Of a stretch of 64,000 nt of DNA, positions 25,892 through 36,083 are shown one piece after another. The notes under the pieces were generated by a model. The model ran no database searches. It was not told the DNA's origin and saw only the letters and a program-made list of their open reading frames with translations. Positions within the stretch are counted from its first letter, which is position 1. Every line of letters starts with the position of its first letter. Position numbers and translations under genes: made by a program. Source of the stretch: Microseira sp041929235 (GTDB taxonomy: Bacteria > Cyanobacteriota > Cyanobacteriia > Cyanobacteriales > Aerosakkonemataceae); NCBI RefSeq assembly GCF_041929235.1, contig NZ_JBHFNP010000170.1:62001-126000 (forward strand), given 5' to 3'.

Positions 25892-27259
25892 GTGTTACCA
25901 GATGTACTCATCGTAGGAGCAGGACCAACGGGTTTACTGTTAGCCGCAGAACTAGCAAGGCGTGGAGTCAAGCTGCGTTTAATTGACAAAAACCCCCACC
26001 CCTCCAAAACCAGTAAAGCCATAGGAGTTTTTGCCCGCACCTTGGAAGTATTTGACAGATTGGGTATCGCTGATGAGGCGATTAAACGCGGACGCAAATT
26101 ACATGCTTTGAATGTTTATGCAGATAGCAAACCTATTGTTCGGATCAACTTCGCTCGGTTAGATTCGTGCTTTCCGTTTGCTCTTTCTCTGCCACAGTCT
26201 GAAACCGAAGATATTTTGGCACATTTAGTGGAAAACCTTGGGGTGAAAATTGAGCGGTCTGTCACCTTTTGTAGTTTAGAGCAAGACAATGATGGTGTTA
26301 CTGCCACCCTTAGTCATGCAGATGGAAGAAAAGAACGCTGTCGAGTCCCTTGGTTGATAGGTTGTGATGGGGCACACAGTACCGTTCGTCAGGCAGCTGG
26401 TTTGGCTTATAAAGGTGTTGACCTTGAGGCTTCGTTCCTGTTAATGGATGTGGAAATTGACTGAAATCTTTCACCTCATGAACCGCACATATTTTTAACC
26501 TCTAATGGTGAATTAGGAGCGTTTCCACTACCAGAAGATAGATTTTGGCGGTTGTTTGTGGACGTACCATCAGATCGAGAACTACCTGAAGAGATAAATT
26601 TGCCACTTGTTCAGCAATTATTCAACGAGCGATCGCACTTCCAAGCTAACTTAACCAACCCAGTTTGGACAAGCAGCTTCAAAATCCGTCAGCGAATGGT
26701 TGACAAAAGCCGCATCGGGCGCGTCTTTGTAGCAGGTGACGCCTTGTCTTCCCACAGTCCCATCGGAGGTCAAGGGATGAATGCGGGATTGCAAGATGCT
26801 TATAACCTAGCTGGGAAACTCGCTTTAGCAATCGAAGGAGGAGCATCCACAGATTTACTCAACTCATACCCACTCGAACGCGAACCTGTCTCCAAATTAA
26901 TCTTAGCTAGCACTGAATTAGCCACACGGATAGTAACCCTAAGCAATCCAATACTTAAGCAAATTCGCCGTTATGTCGCTGGTTTTATCACCAGTTTTGA
27001 CATCGTTCAAAAACGCATCGTCAATACTGTATCTGGATTAAAGGTAAACTACCGTAAAAGTCCCATCGTCCAGGAAGAATACCCGTTTTTGTTGCCAAAT
27101 TCATCTCCCAAAAGACTGAATTTAATCGATTGGTGGCATTTTCACCAAGGGTTAAAAGCAGGGGATAGGGCACCGGATATGATCGTGCAAACCCAGGATG
27201 GCAAACAAAGTTTATATCGTGTATTGTCCGGATTAAGACTGTTCATACTCCTGTTGTAA
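25892..27259 (+). pseudogene. FAD-dependent aromatic-type monooxygenase, decayed
   Basis: A GTG start after GGAGG opens a PheA/TfdB/UbiH-like flavoprotein frame: FAD-binding LIVGAGPTGLLLAAELARRG, then DGAHSTVRQAAGL and the second FAD motif GRVFVAGDALSSHSPIGGQG followed by MNAGLQDAYNLAGKLA. A TGA at 26462-26464 interrupts it after MDVEID; the frame stays open afterwards (NLSPHEPHIFLTSNGELG), where a tryptophan codon is expected. The 3' end stops at 27259, inside the convergent PAP2 gene and within what should be the start of a thioredoxin-like C-terminal domain. So it carries both a nonsense mutation and a lost tail. Without the TGA it would have about 455 residues. Confidence 0.88.
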
Positions 27260-28387
27260 ATATCTACTTGACCAGGGATATTTTTGTTTCAATTCCCAGA
27301 GCAGAATACAGGCAATCAACCACAATAAACCAGCGGCATAGCCAGCTGCCACATCACTAGGCCAGTGTACGCCCAAATAAAGCCGACTAAAACCTATGGC
27401 AACAATTAAGGTTACGGTTAAGGCAATAATTTGTCTTCGCGATTGCGGAAATTGCTGAGCCAAAATATAACCAATGAAGCCATAAATTACCATTGATCCC
27501 ATTGCGTGACCGCTAGGAAAGCTATAGTGAGCCGCATCAATAATCCAGTCCCACAGTGCTGGGCGTGCCCTAAAAAACAGCATTTTCATCCAATAATTTA
27601 AACCTATAGCACCAACAGCGGCTGTGCCAAAGATAATTGCTTCTAAGGGACGTTTATAATACAGCAGATTAGCTTCCATTCCTAAACAAATCAGCAGTAA
27701 ATATTCTAGATCGCCCAGAGAAGTTATCCCCAGCATCATGCGATCTAAAAATGGCGATTGCAGTTTCTGAATCAAGAGCAAAAGGGTTGTATCAAGACCA
27801 TATACGTGTAAGATTCCAGTACCCATTACCAGGCCAGAAACAGCAGTTGATGCTAGGACAATTTGGCCGATCAATTGGTCTAATTGTTTTGGCTGAGGTG
27901 TTTGGGTTAATATAGGTGTTACTGCTATATTTTCGCCATTACTTCTAACAGTTGTAACTGGTTCTCTGCTATTTATGGCATGTAAGTTACCATTTTGGAT
28001 GGCTGGGGTATCAGTTGATAAAATCAACTGTTTTTTGTAATAATCTAAAATCATGCCTTTAATTAGCGAGCCAATAGCATTTGGCTGTAAATATGGAAGG
28101 AAAAATACAAGAACGTTTCCCGTATAATGATTAGCACTAACTTGCGTGATTCCTTTCTCCCGTGACAATCTAATTTCCAGATATTTTTTGATAGCTTCCG
28201 AACGATAAAGTCCATACACCTTATATCTAGCTCTGCCTGGGACAGCAGTATGTATTGCCCGAACTAAATGATTATTGTTGGGGAGATTGTTGAAATTATT
28301 GCCCATATTTGTTTTCTTTGCTGCCTGAAACATGCCAATTTGGCATTTTTGGACGGTTGATTGATTTAGTAATTGAGTATGTTGCAA
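27233..28387 (-). CDS. HMA-like domain fused to a PAP2-family phosphatase
   Basis: 384 residues. Residues about 40-115 (LVRAIHTAVPGRARYKVYGL and following) resemble the HMA-like domain found at the N terminus of some cyanobacterial P-type ATPases, with PGR in place of a metal-binding CxxC. From about residue 185, transmembrane helices enclose the three PAP2 motifs: KMLFFRARP, HYSFPSGHAMGS and SRLYLGVHWPSDVAAGY. PAP2 enzymes dephosphorylate lipid phosphates such as undecaprenyl pyrophosphate or phosphatidic acid. The next gene upstream carries a similar HMA-like domain, so the two probably work together. The most downstream 27 bases overlap the decayed monooxygenase. Confidence 0.85.
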   Translation of the reverse strand: MQHTQLLNQSTVQKCQIGMFQAAKKTNMGNNFNNLPNNNHLVRAIHTAVPGRARYKVYGLYRSEAIKKYLEIRLSREKGITQVSANHYTGNVLVFFLPYLQPNAIGSLIKGMILDYYKKQLILSTDTPAIQNGNLHAINSREPVTTVRSNGENIAVTPILTQTPQPKQLDQLIGQIVLASTAVSGLVMGTGILHVYGLDTTLLLLIQKLQSPFLDRMMLGITSLGDLEYLLLICLGMEANLLYYKRPLEAIIFGTAAVGAIGLNYWMKMLFFRARPALWDWIIDAAHYSFPSGHAMGSMVIYGFIGYILAQQFPQSRRQIIALTVTLIVAIGFSRLYLGVHWPSDVAAGYAAGLLWLIACILLWELKQKYPWSSRYLQQEYEQS

Positions 28388-28435
28388 TTCTCGCCCAAAA
28401 ATGCGCTTAAGTCTGAGTATTTAACGAGTAGTTTT

Positions 28436-29152
28436 TCAGGAAGGTTGTCCACTGTCCAGGTTTCTCCTAACCCCAACAGCTTGCAGTTGGAAAAGCTGCA
28501 AACCCGCCTTCCTATCGCCGCTTGGTATTTGTCCTTGCTTGTTGGGTAAGATAAACAGGATGGCAGATTTTAGTCCCTTGATTGCTGTTTTCGCACCAGA
28601 TAGTAATCTTTCCCAAACATCTTTCCGGAAGCGTTGATGCATAATGGCGTTACGGACTTGGTTGACGTTCCGCGTACTGTCAATTAGGTTGATGATAGCA
28701 TCAAATGTAACTCGCACTATTGATTTTACCGTTGCTTGGGTTGGCAAAACTATACTAGGGGCTTTTTGGATCAGATTTACCAGGTGCGATCGCATTTGGT
28801 CGTCTGCTATGACACCAGTTTGGTAATTGATCGCAATCGATGCGGTATTGGGGTTAACGCGAACACTCATAATCCTAGAGTCGTTTTCTAGCACGCTCTT
28901 GAGTTTGTTGGCATAATCAGAATCTTTGGCTAGCCGAGGAATGCGAAAACGAATACGTCCAGGAATTGCATGGACAACGCTATAAGCTATCTTTTGGGGA
29001 GGCGCAGTTTTATTAGCTACGCGCTTATTTATCTGTTGAGGTTGTCGATACTGATTGGGAATAGCGCTTTTATCAGAATTCGACCGATTTCTAGAAGTCA
29101 TGTTACAGGTTTCAGTTTCCGTCGCTAATGTCCGTACTCTAAACAAAATCAA
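28436..29152 (-). CDS. HMA-like domain protein
   Basis: 238 residues, or 221 if the in-frame ATG at 29101 is used. An HMA-like ferredoxin-fold domain at about residues 55-135 (AYSVVHAIPGRIRFRIPRLA, then IMSVRVNPNTASIAINYQTG) lacks the CxxC metal motif. The rest is basic and low in recognisable motifs (RKDVWERLLSGAKTAIKGLK). It lies 48 bases before the PAP2 fusion gene, which has the same kind of domain; cotranscription is likely. Function unknown. Confidence 0.7.
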   Translation of the reverse strand: MILFRVRTLATETETCNMTSRNRSNSDKSAIPNQYRQPQQINKRVANKTAPPQKIAYSVVHAIPGRIRFRIPRLAKDSDYANKLKSVLENDSRIMSVRVNPNTASIAINYQTGVIADDQMRSHLVNLIQKAPSIVLPTQATVKSIVRVTFDAIINLIDSTRNVNQVRNAIMHQRFRKDVWERLLSGAKTAIKGLKSAILFILPNKQGQIPSGDRKAGLQLFQLQAVGVRRNLDSGQPS

Positions 29153-29276
29153 GCCTATGTAGCATCACACCACAGATAGGAAATCTAACATTATATTGTT
29201 TTTCTCATTCCACAGAGAGATGGTGGCAACCCCGATCGATTTCTAACATACAGCTATCCGTTGAGGCTGATAAATT

Positions 29277-29774
29277 ATGAATTTCGCCTCTGTATTTCCG
29301 AAAAATTTCCCATTACGCTCAATTTTGATTTTGCTGTCTTTGCTTGTCTTTGTCGGCTTTCTGGGTTACTTTATCGAGCTAAGCTTGCCGACAAGATCGC
29401 CTAAGCTCGACACTACTTATACACCTCTAACCCAAAGCACTCCCCAGGAAATCGGTTCCTACGATCTGTTGGGTTACACCGTTAACAAAGCCGAAGCAGA
29501 GCAATTGTTGCAAACAAAGTTAGGACAGTTGCACCTCGCACCTGAAAATGGGGCTATTCCTATCACCGAAAACCTGATTAAAATCGGTCGCGACGCTTTC
29601 TATCGGGAAACCTTTGGTAACGAATATTTCTTTACCGATGTGGTGGGTGCGATTAATGGCCCGATTAACTTGCTGAGTATGGGCGACCTAGTTCAGTTCT
29701 TGCTCTCAATTGATGACGATCCAGCCGTGTTACCGGAGTCAGCATCAAAACAAGTGGCAGATGTTAGTAAGTAA
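29277..29774 (+). CDS. Hypothetical membrane-anchored protein
   Basis: 165 residues with one N-terminal transmembrane anchor (SILILLSLLVFVGFLGYFIE), so the rest is probably extracytoplasmic. The segment NLIKIGRDAFYRETFGNEYF, FTDVVGAINGP recalls the start of cytochrome-like periplasmic proteins in cyanobacteria, but there is no CxxCH haem motif. I do not recognise the family with confidence. A terminator-like hairpin follows at 29804. Confidence 0.6.
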   Translation: MNFASVFPKNFPLRSILILLSLLVFVGFLGYFIELSLPTRSPKLDTTYTPLTQSTPQEIGSYDLLGYTVNKAEAEQLLQTKLGQLHLAPENGAIPITENLIKIGRDAFYRETFGNEYFFTDVVGAINGPINLLSMGDLVQFLLSIDDDPAVLPESASKQVADVSK

Positions 29775-29803
29775 CAAGCTGTTCCACATTGAAATTACAT
29801 AAC

Positions 29804-29834
29804 TTGGGGCGGGCGCTTCCGCCCCAACTATTTT
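29804..29834 (+). terminator. Probable intrinsic terminator
   Basis: TTGGGGCGG (29804-29812) pairs with CCGCCCCAA (29818-29826) around a short loop, followed by CTATTTT. It sits about 30 bases after the hypothetical gene and could end its transcript. The T-run is short, so the call is moderate. Confidence 0.5.
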
Positions 29835-29846
29835 GAAGGTGAGATT

Positions 29847-31417
29847 ATGATAGACATACAACAATATCCCTCTCCTAAATTATTAGGCTCTGGAAGGTCT
29901 GGAAAAGTTTTTTTAGTCGAAACCCAGGCAGGGTTGCTAGCGCGAAAAATATTTGACGCTGATAAAGTCGCTAAGATAATACATTATTTTTTCTTTGGTT
30001 CTCCGAATCCCTACATTTGGAATGAAGATGCGATAAATTGTGCTTTTTATCGCCGCCAAATTCTCAGTGCGTTGGTTCAGTTTTGGTTTGATGATGATTT
30101 AAGAGTTGCCGAGGCAATTACCACAGATTGGAATCACGAATTTAAAGCTTATCAAATAGATACAGAATTTATTCAAGGAAGACACGTTGCATTGCGCCAA
30201 CCTTTTAGCCGAGAAAGACTGGGCGAATTACCCGCTTTAGTTCATGGCATTATGATGCCTTTACAAAACAAATTAATTCAAGCTGGCTTTGATCGATTAG
30301 TTTGGCAAGCTGGGAAAGGAACGCCTACAGCTTTAAATAATTTTTTATTAACCAGTGACACTCCCGATAAATATATTTTTGTTTGGATAGATTTAGAATC
30401 GGGTGTACCAGCTTTATTTCCTTTAAATCTCTTGACAATGGTTTCATTTTACTTACCCAAATCAATTCAGTATGTCCGGGCATTATTTGATGATGTAAAT
30501 AGCAGGAAATTAAAACAATATGTAAACAGAGTCAAGGTTAAATTACAATAAAAATTGGGAAGCCAACGATATGATGAGATTTTACAGCATATCGAGCGAT
30601 TAGAGTATCATCAAGAAAAATGGAAGTCAATGAGGAGAGTTGACCGCAGTATTCAATATCAACTCAAAAAAGGATTAATCACCGTTCGACAAGCTAATTG
30701 GTATTCAGAACGCCCATTACTTTGGTACGGACGAGAACTGCTCAGAATCTTGGGGCAGAGCTTGAAAAAGATCTTAATTGAATTGCCTGCGATCGCATTC
30801 AACAAACTCGTAAAAATTCCTGATCGACAATTTATTTGGCAATTTTGGAGATTTCTTTCTTCTCAAAGCTATCGATTAACTATAGCTAAAAATCATCTGA
30901 GGAAAATAATTAATTATTGGCCAGACAGAAAGCCGCTAAAATTTGAAGAAGCTAACGGTTTGTTGCAGCACCTATAACGCGAGACAAGCAGTGAATATTT
31001 AAATGATTTTGGCGTTCATATTGGCATTAAACTATTTATTAAAATGATTGAATATCTTGTGCCGCTTCTGTATTTAACTGGCTTAATTGATGAACTATTT
31101 TTTATTACATGGCTCTTGGAGGGCCAGTCTATCGAACCATGTATACGTCTTGGAGAGTAATTCAAGCAGTTATATACCGAAAAGAAATTCCTTGGATTGC
31201 TTTCTTAGTTGGATTAATGCCTAGGATTGGTCTTCTGGCTTATCCCTGTCAGCTTGTTTATTCAGCTCAGGGTAAAAAGAAAAAGATTGCCCAATTTATT
31301 GTTGACGATTTCTTCAGTGTAATTGGAGAAAAAATTCCTGGATGGGGTGGAAAAGATACTCAGACAGAACATTTTTTTAATCATCTCGCCGCTCGGATTG
31401 CTTCTCGCAAGAATTAA
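29847..31417 (+). pseudogene. Atypical kinase-like protein with two stops and a frameshift
   Basis: The first frame (234 codons) has a glycine-rich kinase-like start, SPKLLGSGRSGKVFLVETQA, and GTPTALNNFLL-WIDLESG segments reminiscent of lipopolysaccharide-kinase-like folds. A TAA at 30549-30551 interrupts it, and the same frame reopens at once (KLGSQRYDEILQHIERLEYH). A second TAA lies at 30975-30977, and again the frame continues (RETSSEYLNDFGVHIGIKLF) to about 31100. There it shifts to GGPVYRTMYTSWRVIQAVIY and ends at 31417. Rejoined, the protein would be about 520 residues with hydrophobic segments near the end. Clearly decayed. Confidence 0.75.
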
Positions 31418-31686
31418 ATATAGAACTTACAAGGGCTGGCACATAGAGTAGGGTGCGTCGGAGACCCAGGAAAAAATATTAGTAAAACAGCCTCTCGTAT
31501 CTACCATAGGCTAGATTCCGAAACCGAGCTGATGGTTTAGGCTGTTGATAAATAAAGTAAAATACCCAAACTTTTTCCCAGCCAACTTAGCGATAAGGTG
31601 AGGAAAAAGGTAGAAAGGTTTCGTTCGTGCTTTAAAAATTTTTGGGTTTGATTGAACTATCAATTTCAAGTTGTGGAGGAAGCGGT

Positions 31687-32424
31687 ATGCCAGCGATCGC
31701 AATGGAAAATCTACTAGAAAACCATTGGCACCATCTGCCGGTGGAAGAAGTTGCCCAGCTATTAGAAAGTAACTTTGATGCAACCAAACGACACAATAGT
31801 TTTGGCCCCAACGAATTGACCAGTAAAAAAGGAAAGCCTCTCTGGATGCGCTTTCTGTTGCAATTCAATCAGCCGCTGATCTATATTTTGTTGATTGCTG
31901 GGACAGTCACGCTATTTTTACAAGATTGGGTAGATGCGGGGGTAATTTTTGCGGTAACGCTGATTAATTCGACGATTGGCTTTATTCAAGAGTCTAAAGC
32001 AGAAAGCGCAATCGCAGCCTTAGCAAGATCGGTCACCACAGAAGCAACCGTCATCCGCGAGCGCCAAAAATTACGCATTCCCTCCACACAATTAGTACCG
32101 GGGGATCTGGTGCAAATGGCTTCCGGCGATAAAGTTCCCGCCGATTTGCGATTAGTTAAAGTGCGTAACTTGCAAATCGATGAATCTGGTTTAACTGGCG
32201 AATCTGTTCCCGTTGAGAAAGCAACTCGGCGACTTTCTCCAGAAACCCCCCTCGCGGATCGCACCAATATGGCTTATGCTGGCAGCTTGGTGACGGCTGG
32301 ACAAGGCAGCGGGATTGTCGTTGCGATCGCAGATTCCACCGAAACAGGTCGCATTTCTCAGCTAATGGAGCGCCATACCAGCCTAGAAACCCCCCTGACC
32401 CGAAAAATCCAAAAATTCAGCTAG
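31687..32424 (+). pseudogene. P-type cation ATPase, 5' part (interrupted by IS)
   Basis: Start at 31687 (MPAIAMENLL), 8-10 bases after GGAGGAAG; an earlier in-frame start at 31642 is unlikely. The part holds the cation-transporter N-terminal domain, the first transmembrane pair (PLIYILLIAGTVTLFLQDWV) and the actuator domain with DESGLTGESVPVEKA. It ends TPLTRKIQKFS, where the inserted element adds a stop. The remaining two thirds begin at 34071. Together they make an ATPase of about 915 residues of the Ca2+/PacL-like (type II) group. Expression of this part alone cannot give a working pump. Confidence 0.9.
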
Positions 32425-32477
32425 AGCAGCAGGAGCCTCACGCTAGACCGCTTCGGTTAGCGTGAGAGGAATGCGCG

Positions 32478-32624
32478 TCAATCGATGGGGTTCAATACCC
32501 CGGAGATTGACAATTTCCTGATTAACTCACGCAGAACCTCGCTCTGCTGTCTTTCCTTGATCTGGCAGTATCTTTTTAAGTGCATCAATTCTTCATCGGT
32601 GACTCGAAAATTAACCTGATTCAT
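32478..32624 (-). CDS. Small ribbon-helix-helix protein of the second IS
   Basis: 48 codons divergent from tnpB, with 37 bases between starts. The product begins MNQVNFRVTDEELMHLKRYC and continues QIKERQQSEVLRELIRKLSI: beta strand, helix, turn, helix, as in CopG/Arc-type proteins. It has the same position and orientation as the RHH gene in the element at 4369, though the sequences are quite different. A TATAAT box at 32650-32655 for tnpB lies next to its start, so it could control both genes. Confidence 0.65.
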   Translation of the reverse strand: MNQVNFRVTDEELMHLKRYCQIKERQQSEVLRELIRKLSISGVLNPID

Positions 32625-32649
32625 GGCGCTAGCCTGTATAGCTGTGTGC

Positions 32650-32655
32650 TATAAT
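32650..32655 (+). promoter_or_regulatory. Possible -10 box of tnpB
   Basis: TATAAT lies 6 bases before the tnpB ATG at 32662, so a transcript from it would be nearly leaderless. No convincing -35 box is visible. It sits in the narrow gap between tnpB and the divergent RHH gene. Confidence 0.35.
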
Positions 32656-32661
32656 GATACC

Positions 32662-34053
32662 ATGAAATACACCTACCAGTACAAAGCACTTCCCACAACT
32701 GAACAGAAGCTAGAGCTTAATCTCTGGTTGCGGACTTGCCAATACTGGTACAACCGTCAAATTGGAGACAGGTTTGATTGGTGGGAACGCAACCGCTGCT
32801 ATATCAACGCCTGCCCTCTGATTTGTCACTTGCCTCAATTGCGGGATCATCCCAACTATTACAGTCAAAAGAAATATCTTCCTGAGATCAAAACGGATCT
32901 GGTCACAGTCGGTTGGTCGTCTGAATTGCTAGACTTTTCACGGGTTCTGGCCAACACGTTGCAGGAAGTTTGTAAACGAGTTGATAAGGCGTTCGAGCGC
33001 TTTGTTGCGGGTGACAGCAATGGCAAGCGGAGCGGTAAACCTCGCTTCAAGTCTGCTGAAAGATTTCGCTCAATGGTGTTTGAAGGTGCAGGACTTGAGC
33101 TGCATTCCTGCTCGTTGGGCGGCAAGTACCTGTTTATCAAGATGCCTAAGCTGGGATTGTTGAAGGTGCGAATGCACAGAGATCTTCCAGACGGCGCCAT
33201 CCTGAAGCAGGTACAACTGATTAAAAAAGCAGACGGTTGGTATGTGAACTTACGGTTAGACGATCCAACTGTGCCGATCGACTCTAACGGCATAGATCTG
33301 TCATGGGATAGCGCTTTGGGCATGGATGCAGTTTTGCATGAAGATGCCTACCTGGCTACATCTGACGGTGAAAAACTGCCTTCGCTTAAGTCGTTCCGCA
33401 AGTCCGCAAAACGACTAGCTAAAGTTTCTCACCGTAAAGCTGCCAAGAAAAAAGGGAGTCGTTCCCGCCGCAAACTGGCTCATCGTGAAGCCAGAGAGCA
33501 TCAACGCATTGCCAGAGCTAGACGCGATTGTGCCTTCAAGACCGCTCACAAAGTTGTGAGAACGGGCAAAGCGGTATTCTTTTACGAGAATCTCAACCTC
33601 AAAGGGTTGAGTAAGCGCAATGGCGCAAAACAAGATGAGCAGGGACGATACCTGCCTAACGGTCAAGCGGCTAAGTCTGGATTGAACAAATCCTGGAACG
33701 ATGCTGCATTTGGGCAATTCTTTACAATCCTGGAATACATAGCTGCAAAAGCTGGAGCCGTTGCGATTGAAGTGAATCCCGCCTACACCTCCCAACTACT
33801 CTCCTATCGGGATGAGTTCATCTTCACCGATTGCACTATCCGTGAATATTGGGATGAGGTAGAAAATCTTTGGGTTGATAGGGATATCAACGCCGCTATC
33901 AACATCAAAAGAGTCGGGCTGGGCGAGTTCCCGACTATAAACCGCCGTAGAGGGAAAGTTGTTGTGGGTCACTCTACAACTGATAGTACCTCGAAGGAAG
34001 TTCTCTCTACTCTTCGGAGTTTGGAGAAGCCCACACTATATGCGAAGCATTAG
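32662..34053 (+). CDS. tnpB: TnpB-family protein without the zinc finger
   Basis: 463 residues from the ATG at 32662 (KYTYQYKALPTTEQKLELNL); a start at 32623 is also in frame. The RuvC acidic residues are present: D222 (ALGMDAVL), E309 (FFYENLNLKGL) and D408 (LWVDRDINAAINI). The CxxC...CxxC finger normally before the last motif is replaced by QLLSYRDEFIFTDCTIREYW. This form is seen among cyanobacterial TnpBs, from memory. Whether it still cuts DNA is open; the first motif GMDAV also departs from the usual GIDxG. The gene ends inside the right-end hairpin. Confidence 0.85.
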   Translation: MKYTYQYKALPTTEQKLELNLWLRTCQYWYNRQIGDRFDWWERNRCYINACPLICHLPQLRDHPNYYSQKKYLPEIKTDLVTVGWSSELLDFSRVLANTLQEVCKRVDKAFERFVAGDSNGKRSGKPRFKSAERFRSMVFEGAGLELHSCSLGGKYLFIKMPKLGLLKVRMHRDLPDGAILKQVQLIKKADGWYVNLRLDDPTVPIDSNGIDLSWDSALGMDAVLHEDAYLATSDGEKLPSLKSFRKSAKRLAKVSHRKAAKKKGSRSRRKLAHREAREHQRIARARRDCAFKTAHKVVRTGKAVFFYENLNLKGLSKRNGAKQDEQGRYLPNGQAAKSGLNKSWNDAAFGQFFTILEYIAAKAGAVAIEVNPAYTSQLLSYRDEFIFTDCTIREYWDEVENLWVDRDINAAINIKRVGLGEFPTINRRRGKVVVGHSTTDSTSKEVLSTLRSLEKPTLYAKH

Positions 34054-34070
34054 TGTGTGGAGTCGTCACT

Positions 34071-36083
34071 AAATTGTTACTCTACGTCATCCTGGGGCTG
34101 GCAGCCTTGACTTTTGCCGTGGGATTGGGGCAAGGACTATCCTGGATCGAGGTGTTTAAAGCGGCGGTAGCTTTAGCCGTCAGCGCCATTCCAGAAGGAT
34201 TACCGGCAATTGTGACGATTACCCTGGCAATTGGGGTGTCTAGAATGGCGGCTCGTCATGCGATTATCAGGAAATTACCAGCTGTCGAAACCCTCGGCAG
34301 TACCACGATTATTTGTTCGGATAAAACAGGCACGCTGACTGAAAATCAGATGACAGTGCAGGATATCTACGCCGGAGGAATGCATTATGCAGTCAGCGGT
34401 GTCGGGTATGCGCCGGAAGGGGAAATTGTGGCAGCAGGCGAGCAGCGTAGCACAGGCGTCTCGCCTGTGGGAGCAGAGGAGCAGGGGAGGAGGAAAATCC
34501 AAAATCTCACATCTGAAATCGCGCTTTGGGAATGTTTGATGGCGGGGTTGCTGTGCAATGATTCCCATATGGAACAGGAGGATGGACAGTGGAAAGTGGT
34601 GGGAGATCCGACTGAGGGAGCATTAATTGTTGTTGCCCAAAAAGCTGGGTTAGAAAGGCAAATCCTCGCTCGCCAAATGCCGAGATTAGATACAATTCCC
34701 TTTGAATCTGAGTTTCAGTACATGGCAACTTTGCATGAAGGAAGCAGGGGAGTCAATACTATTTATGTTAAAGGTTCGCTGGAGGCAATTCTGTTGCGGT
34801 GCAATCAAATGCTCGATCTTCGGGGAGAAGCGATCGCATTAAACCCCGCAGAAGTGGAAACCCAAGCGAATGTGATGGCGCAGCAGGGATTGCGCGTGCT
34901 GGCATTTGCGAAAAAACCAGCAGCTTCCAAGCAATCAATCGAGCGTGAAGATCTCGACGAGGGGTTAATTTTCTTGGGATTGCAAGGGATGATCGATCCG
35001 CCGCGACAAGAAGCGATCGACGCGGTGCGTGCGTGTCAATCTGCGGGAATTCGGGTCAAAATGATTACAGGAGATCATGCCTTGACTGCTAGTGCGATCG
35101 CCCGCCGAATGCAATTAAGTTCCAGCGCGGAAGTATTAGCTTACACCGGACAACAACTTGCCCAAATGAGCGATTCAGAATTCACTCAAGCAGCACAAAA
35201 TGCCAATGTATTTGCTCGCGTTGCACCGGAACAAAAATTGCGTCTAGTTGAAGCATTGCAATCAAAAGGTGAAATTGTCGCCATGACAGGAGATGGTGTC
35301 AACGATGCTCCCGCACTGCGACAAGCAGATATTGGCATTGCAATGGGAATTACCGGCACCGAAGTTGCCAAAGAAGCAGCCGACACAATTTTAACCGATG
35401 ACAATTTTGCCTCCATCGAAGCAGCAGTAGAAGAAGGACGCACAGTTTATCAGAATCTCCGCCAAACAATTGCCTTCATTCTGCCCATCAATGGCGGCGA
35501 ATCGATGACAATTTTAATCGCCGTATTTCTAGGAACATTACTGCCAATTTTAACCGGACAAATTTTGTGGGTGAATATGATTAGCTCGGTGGCTTTAACT
35601 GTCCCCCTCGCCTTTGAACCCAAAGCCAAGGGCGTCATGCAAAAACCCCCGCGCCACCCCAGCGATCCTTTACTAACGGGTAACGTACTCAGGCGGATCT
35701 TGGCAATTACCATCGTCAATTGTTTGATTACCTTTGGCATGTTTGAATGGGGTTGGCAAACCACAAATAATGTAAATTTAGCCATAACAATAGCAGTGCA
35801 AGCATTAGTTGCCGCCGAAACCTTTTATCTTTTGAGTATCAGTCAATTTATCCCATCGCTGGTAGCTAAACTCGCGGGAAAATCTAAAAACATTGCTTAT
35901 GCGCCCGCGATTGGGATTGCTTGTTTGTTGATTTTGCAAATTATCTTTAGTCAGTGGAGTATAATGAATCAGTTACTCGATACCTTCCCCTTAAATTTGA
36001 CTCAAGCATTGATTTGTATTGGGGTAGGCTTACCTGTTGTTATTGTCGCTCTCTTGTTCAAACGCTTTGACCCACTCGATTGA
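34071..36083 (+). pseudogene. P-type cation ATPase, 3' part (after the IS)
   Basis: From KLLLYVILGLAALTFAVGLG onward this is the rest of the ATPase: the M4 motif AVSAIPEGLPAIVTITLAIG, the phosphorylation site ICSDKTGTLTENQM, the nucleotide-binding domain, the hinge MTGDGVNDAPALRQADIGIA and the C-terminal helices with VNMISSVALTVPLAFEP. The PEGLP motif places it with Ca2+-type or related type II pumps. A GTG at 34053 inside the IS could start translation, but the product would lack the actuator domain. The next gene overlaps by four bases. Confidence 0.9.

Larger units (their letters stand above)
32421..34070 (+). mobile_element. Second IS200/IS605-type element, inserted in the ATPase
   Basis: About 1.65 kb. 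Excising it joins KFS to KLLLYVILGLAALTF in frame, which fixes the borders to within a base or two. The left end has a hairpin, CTCACGCTA with TAGCGTGAG (about 32437-32465). The right end has CCACACTA with TAGTGTGTGG (about 34030-34060) overlapping the tnpB stop. Inside are a divergent ribbon-helix-helix gene and tnpB; no tnpA. The lack of target duplication and the clean restoration fit the family. Confidence 0.85.

Noticed and set aside
26462..26464. TGA read as tryptophan (alternative genetic code)
   Set aside because: TGG is used for tryptophan throughout, many genes end normally in TGA, and other in-frame stops in the window are TAA and TAG.
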